Made by a program: the position numbers and the translations under genes
The notes under the pieces: generated by a model
Database searches by the model: none
Seen by the model: only the letters and a program-made list of their open reading frames with translations
Told to the model about the DNA's origin: nothing
Shown: positions 4,873-7,396 of the stretch, piece by piece
Position numbering within the stretch: position 1 is the first letter of the stretch
Layout of the letters: every line of letters starts with the position of its first letter
From: Candidatus Neomicrothrix sp. UBA4742
GTDB taxonomy: Bacteria > Actinomycetota > Acidimicrobiia > Acidimicrobiales > Acidimicrobilacustridaceae
NCBI GenBank assembly: GCA_002403895.1
Contig: DHIQ01000021.1
Span: 1-7,396, forward strand
Direction: 5' to 3'
DNA length: 7,396 bases

Positions 4873-6157
4873 GGTGGTCATCAAGGGAGGGCGGGTGATC
4901 GACGGGTCCGGGGACCGGATCGCCGATGTCGCCATCTCGCAGGGAACGATCGAAGAGGTCGGACCTGACCTCGACACCACCGGGGCCCGGGTGCTGGACG
5001 CGTCGGGCTGCGTAGTCAGTCCCGGGTTCGTGGACCTCCACGCCCACCTGCGCGAGCCGGGCCGCGAGGAGGCCGAGACCATCGAGACGGGGACCCGTGC
5101 CGCCGTTCTCGGTGGCTACACCGCGGTGGTGGCCATGCCCAACACCGACCCGACCATCGACTCGGTGGCCGTCGTGGCCTGGATCACCGAGCAGGAGGCG
5201 CTCTGCCACGTGGCCTGCTCGGCGGCCATCACGGTCGGGCGCAAGGGCGAGGCGCTGGCCCCCATGGCCGAACTGGTCGAGGCCGGCGTGCGGATCTTCA
5301 CCGACGACGGCAACGGTGTGCAGGACGACCGGCTCATGCGCCGGGCCATGGAGTACGCCACCGGCCTGTCGTCGGGGGTGACACTGGCCCAGCACTGCGA
5401 GATCGAGTCCCTGGCCGCCGGTGGTCACATGCACGAGGGCGAGTGGTCCTCTCGCCTCGGAATCCCCGGCATCCCGGCGGCGGCCGAGGAGCTCATGGTC
5501 CAGCGCGACCTGGCCCTGGCCCGTCTCACCGGCGCAACCGTGCATTTCCAGCATCTGTCCACCGCCACCGCCGTCGACCTGGTGCGCCAGGCAAAAGCCG
5601 CGGGCCTGGCGGTGACCGCCGAGGCCACCACCCACCATTTCACCCTCACCCACGCCGAGGTGGCGAGCTATGACCCGGTCTTCAAGGTGAACCCGCCCCT
5701 GCGCACCGACGCCGATGTGGCGGCCGTGCGGATCGGTCTGGCCGACGGCACCATCGATGCCATTGCTACCGACCATGCTCCCCACACCGCCGATGCCAAG
5801 GAGGCTCCGTTCGACCAGGCACCGCCGGGCATGCTGGGGCTGGAGACGGCACTGGCTCTGGCCATCACCGAGCTGGTGGACGGCGTCGGCATGGCCCTGG
5901 TTGACGTCCTGGCCCTGCTGTCGTGGCGACCAGCGGCCATCGCCGGGCTGGCCCCCTGGCACGGCGGATTGGTGGCGGTCGGCGAGAGCGCCAACCTGGC
6001 GGTGGTCGATCCCGCGGCGCGCTGGACGGTCGACCCGGCCGCCGGTGCCAGCCGGAGTCGCAACACCCCGTACGCCGGGCGCACGCTCACCGGCAAGGTT
6101 CGTCACACCCTGGTCGACGGCGAGGCGGTCGTCATCGACGGACAGGCGCAGCGATGA
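4865..6157 (+). CDS. pyrC: Dihydroorotase, class I
   Basis: PyrC is a zinc amidohydrolase that cyclises N-carbamoyl-aspartate to dihydroorotate, the step after PyrB. The 430-residue product shows the class I pattern. [10 protein letters not shown] carries metal ligands His59 and His61, and AMPNTDP (90-96) contacts substrate. RIFTDDGNG holds the Asp pair 147/148 that replaces the carboxylated Lys of other dihydroorotases. His177 (QHCE), His230 (FQHLST) and the catalytic Asp303 (ATDHAPH) follow, and the C-terminal strand [10 protein letters not shown] belongs to the small beta domain. All active-site residues are present, so this is an active-type enzyme and not the non-catalytic form found in some operons. 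It overlaps pyrB by eight bases, and its stop overlaps the carA start as ATGA. The extra small gene between pyrC and carA in M. tuberculosis is absent. Confidence 0.98.
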   Translation: MAEVVIKGGRVIDGSGDRIADVAISQGTIEEVGPDLDTTGARVLDASGCVVSPGFVDLHAHLREPGREEAETIETGTRAAVLGGYTAVVAMPNTDPTIDSVAVVAWITEQEALCHVACSAAITVGRKGEALAPMAELVEAGVRIFTDDGNGVQDDRLMRRAMEYATGLSSGVTLAQHCEIESLAAGGHMHEGEWSSRLGIPGIPAAAEELMVQRDLALARLTGATVHFQHLSTATAVDLVRQAKAAGLAVTAEATTHHFTLTHAEVASYDPVFKVNPPLRTDADVAAVRIGLADGTIDAIATDHAPHTADAKEAPFDQAPPGMLGLETALALAITELVDGVGMALVDVLALLSWRPAAIAGLAPWHGGLVAVGESANLAVVDPAARWTVDPAAGASRSRNTPYAGRTLTGKVRHTLVDGEAVVIDGQAQR

Positions 6158-7305
6158 CCAGCGGCAACGGCATCACCGAGGCGCTGCTGGTCCTGGCCGA
6201 CGGCACCACCTTCGAGGGTGAGGCCATCGGCGCCGCCCCCCCGACGACCTTGCTTGACCGGGCCGCGGAAACCGCCGGAGTGCCACGCAAGGTCGAGGAA
6301 GAAGGGTGGGTCGCTACCGGCGAGGTGGTGTTCAACACCGTGCTCACCGGCTATCAGGAAGTCATCACCGATCCGTCCTACGCCGGACAGGTCATCACCT
6401 TCACCTACCCCCACATCGGCAACTACGGCGTGACGGCGGCCGACGACGAGGCCCGGCGCCCGTTCTGTCGAGGTGTGATCGTGCGCGACCTGGCCCGCCG
6501 CCGCTCCAACTGGCGCAGCGACGGGGATCTCGACGCCTTCCTGCGCCATCACGCCATCCCGGGGATCGCCGGCATCGACACTCGGCGCCTCACCCGCCAT
6601 CTGCGCGAGATGGGAGCCATGCCCGGTGCGTTCGGTACCGCCGACCACGCCATCGTGAAACAGGCCGCGGCCGACGAGCCCGGCACCGACCACACCGACC
6701 TGGCTGCCAGGGTCACCTGCGCCGAGCCCTACACCGTGGGCATGGGTCCGCGGCGGGTGGTGGCCTACGACTTCGGCATCAAGCGGTCCATCCTCACCCA
6801 GCTGAGCGAGATCGCCACCATCGAGGTGGTACCGGCCTCGACCTCCGCCGCCGAGGTACTGGCCCGCCGGCCCGACGGGGTGTTCCTGTCCAACGGCCCC
6901 GGCGATCCTGCGGCCGTCGGCTACGCCAGTGAGGCCATCGGTGGCCTACTGGGGGAGGTGCCGGTGTTCGGCATCTGCCTCGGTCACCAGCTCCTGTGTT
7001 TGGCGCTGGGCGGGACCACCTACAAGCTGCCCTTCGGCCATCACGGCGGGAACCACCCGGTCCGACGGCTGGAGACCAATACGGTCGAGATCACCAGTCA
7101 GAACCACAACTACTGCGTTGGCGAAGGCACGCTGACCACCGCGGAGGTGAGCCACATCAACCTGAACGACGGCACCATCGAGGGCATCCGGTGCCGAGAT
7201 GTGCCTGCCTTCAGCGTGCAGTACCACCCCGAGGCCGGCCCCGGCCCCCACGACGCCCGGTACCTCTTCGGGCTGTTCGACGACTTGATGGAAACCCACA
7301 CCTGA
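6154..7305 (+). CDS. carA: Carbamoyl-phosphate synthase small (glutaminase) subunit
   Basis: CarA hydrolyses glutamine and channels ammonia to CarB, which makes carbamoyl phosphate for PyrB and for arginine synthesis. The 383 residues comprise the CarA-specific N-terminal domain ([38 protein letters not shown]) and a class I glutamine amidotransferase domain from about residue 200. The latter has SNGPGDP, nucleophile Cys275 in [13 protein letters not shown], and His358/Glu360 in SVQYHPE, so the Cys-His-Glu triad is complete. Start ATG 6154 overlaps the pyrC stop (ATGA), with AGG seven bases upstream. An unusual segment at about residues 28-53 ([20 protein letters not shown]...) sits between the first strand and GEVVFNT, where relatives I remember have only a few residues. 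Several A- or T-ending codons occur there. The stop lies in a TGATG junction with a mini-ORF before carB. Confidence 0.97.
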   Translation: MTSGNGITEALLVLADGTTFEGEAIGAAPPTTLLDRAAETAGVPRKVEEEGWVATGEVVFNTVLTGYQEVITDPSYAGQVITFTYPHIGNYGVTAADDEARRPFCRGVIVRDLARRRSNWRSDGDLDAFLRHHAIPGIAGIDTRRLTRHLREMGAMPGAFGTADHAIVKQAAADEPGTDHTDLAARVTCAEPYTVGMGPRRVVAYDFGIKRSILTQLSEIATIEVVPASTSAAEVLARRPDGVFLSNGPGDPAAVGYASEAIGGLLGEVPVFGICLGHQLLCLALGGTTYKLPFGHHGGNHPVRRLETNTVEITSQNHNYCVGEGTLTTAEVSHINLNDGTIEGIRCRDVPAFSVQYHPEAGPGPHDARYLFGLFDDLMETHT

Positions 7306-7320
7306 TGGAAGCACACGTCT
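7287..7320 (+). repeat. 17-base imperfect tandem duplication at the carA-carB junction
   Basis: Unit 1 (7287-7303, GATGGAAACCCACACCT) and unit 2 (7304-7320, GATGGAAGCACACGTCT) match at 13 of 17 positions and abut directly; GATG recurs once more at 7321. The copy duplicates the TGATG stop-start signal and a GGAA(G) motif. It includes the last codons of carA and the bases upstream of carB. Confidence 0.7.
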
Positions 7321-7322
7321 GA
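7305..7322 (+). other. Five-codon mini-ORF (MEAHV) between carA and carB
   Basis: ATG 7305 shares a TGATG with the carA stop. It reads five codons and stops in a second TGATG that gives the carB ATG at 7322. GGAA at 7290-7293 lies 11 bases upstream. It is probably a by-product of the tandem duplication and not a functional peptide, but it could act as a reinitiation bridge between carA and carB. There is no evidence that it is translated. Confidence 0.3.
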
Positions 7323-7396
7323 TGCCTCGCCGCAACGACATCGAGTCGATCCTGCTGATCGGTTCGGGCCCCATCGTGATCGGCCAGGCCTGCGAG
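7322..7396 (+). CDS. carB: Carbamoyl-phosphate synthase large subunit, N-terminus only (cut by window)
   Basis: The first 25 residues ([25 protein letters not shown]) match the conserved N-terminus of CarB, whose [21 protein letters not shown] opens the first ATP-grasp half. CarB uses two ATP, bicarbonate and ammonia from CarA to form carbamoyl phosphate. GGAAG at 7307-7311, inside the mini-ORF, lies 10 bases before the ATG and is the likely Shine-Dalgarno. The rest of this roughly 1,100-residue protein lies beyond the window. Confidence 0.95.
   Translation, partial: MPRRNDIESILLIGSGPIVIGQACE

Noticed and set aside
4730..6106. 458-codon open frame on the minus strand opposite pyrC
   Set aside because: Same reason: a mirror of the strong codon bias of pyrC, with Gly/His/Arg-rich composition, no family motif and no own ribosome site that I can see.
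1..7396. Mobile elements, CRISPR arrays, phage genes or a novel defence or biosynthetic cluster
   Set aside because: Every sizeable frame on the plus strand is a conserved housekeeping gene. There are no transposase, integrase or repeat-spacer patterns and no unassigned gene-sized space.

Overview
The window is a compact, high-GC, all-plus-strand stretch of housekeeping genes. Codon third positions are overwhelmingly G or C, GTG starts are common, and most genes overlap their neighbour by a few bases. The gene order aroB-aroQ-pepQ-efp-nusB followed by pyrR-pyrB-pyrC-carA-carB points to an actinobacterium. From memory, Streptomyces and Mycobacterium carry the same blocks, although Streptomyces has bldD between nusB and pyrR and Mycobacterium keeps the two blocks apart. 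The protein texture (for example the CarA N-terminal half) suggests a deep-branching actinobacterial class such as Acidimicrobiia, but that is inference.

Layout: positions 1-952 hold the end of the shikimate genes, namely the C-terminal part of aroB (first zinc ligand onward) and the complete aroQ. A 95-base gap (953-1047) follows, dominated by a near-perfect 50-base palindrome, and then an M24 Xaa-Pro peptidase (pepQ-like). A 70-base spacer with two competing hairpins leads to efp, which overlaps nusB. From 3196 to 3331 lies a regulatory leader with an almost perfect PyrR-binding RNA loop. An intrinsic terminator follows at 3356-3379, inside the likely 5' coding region of pyrR. pyrR, pyrB, pyrC and carA are then linked by overlaps of 4 to 8 bases. 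carB begins at the right edge and is cut off.

The right half encodes the first three steps of de novo pyrimidine synthesis: carbamoyl phosphate (CarAB), carbamoyl aspartate (PyrB) and dihydroorotate (PyrC). All are placed under PyrR, the uridine-nucleotide-sensing RNA-binding regulator. The left half serves chorismate synthesis, proline peptide turnover, rescue of polyproline-stalled ribosomes (EF-P) and rRNA antitermination (NusB).

I see no wholly new multi-gene system. The points worth a second look are small-scale. They are the PyrR-loop/terminator arrangement, in which the terminator appears to be translated; the aroQ-pepQ palindrome; and a 17-base tandem duplication at the carA-carB junction, which leaves a five-codon mini-ORF coupled on both sides by TGATG.
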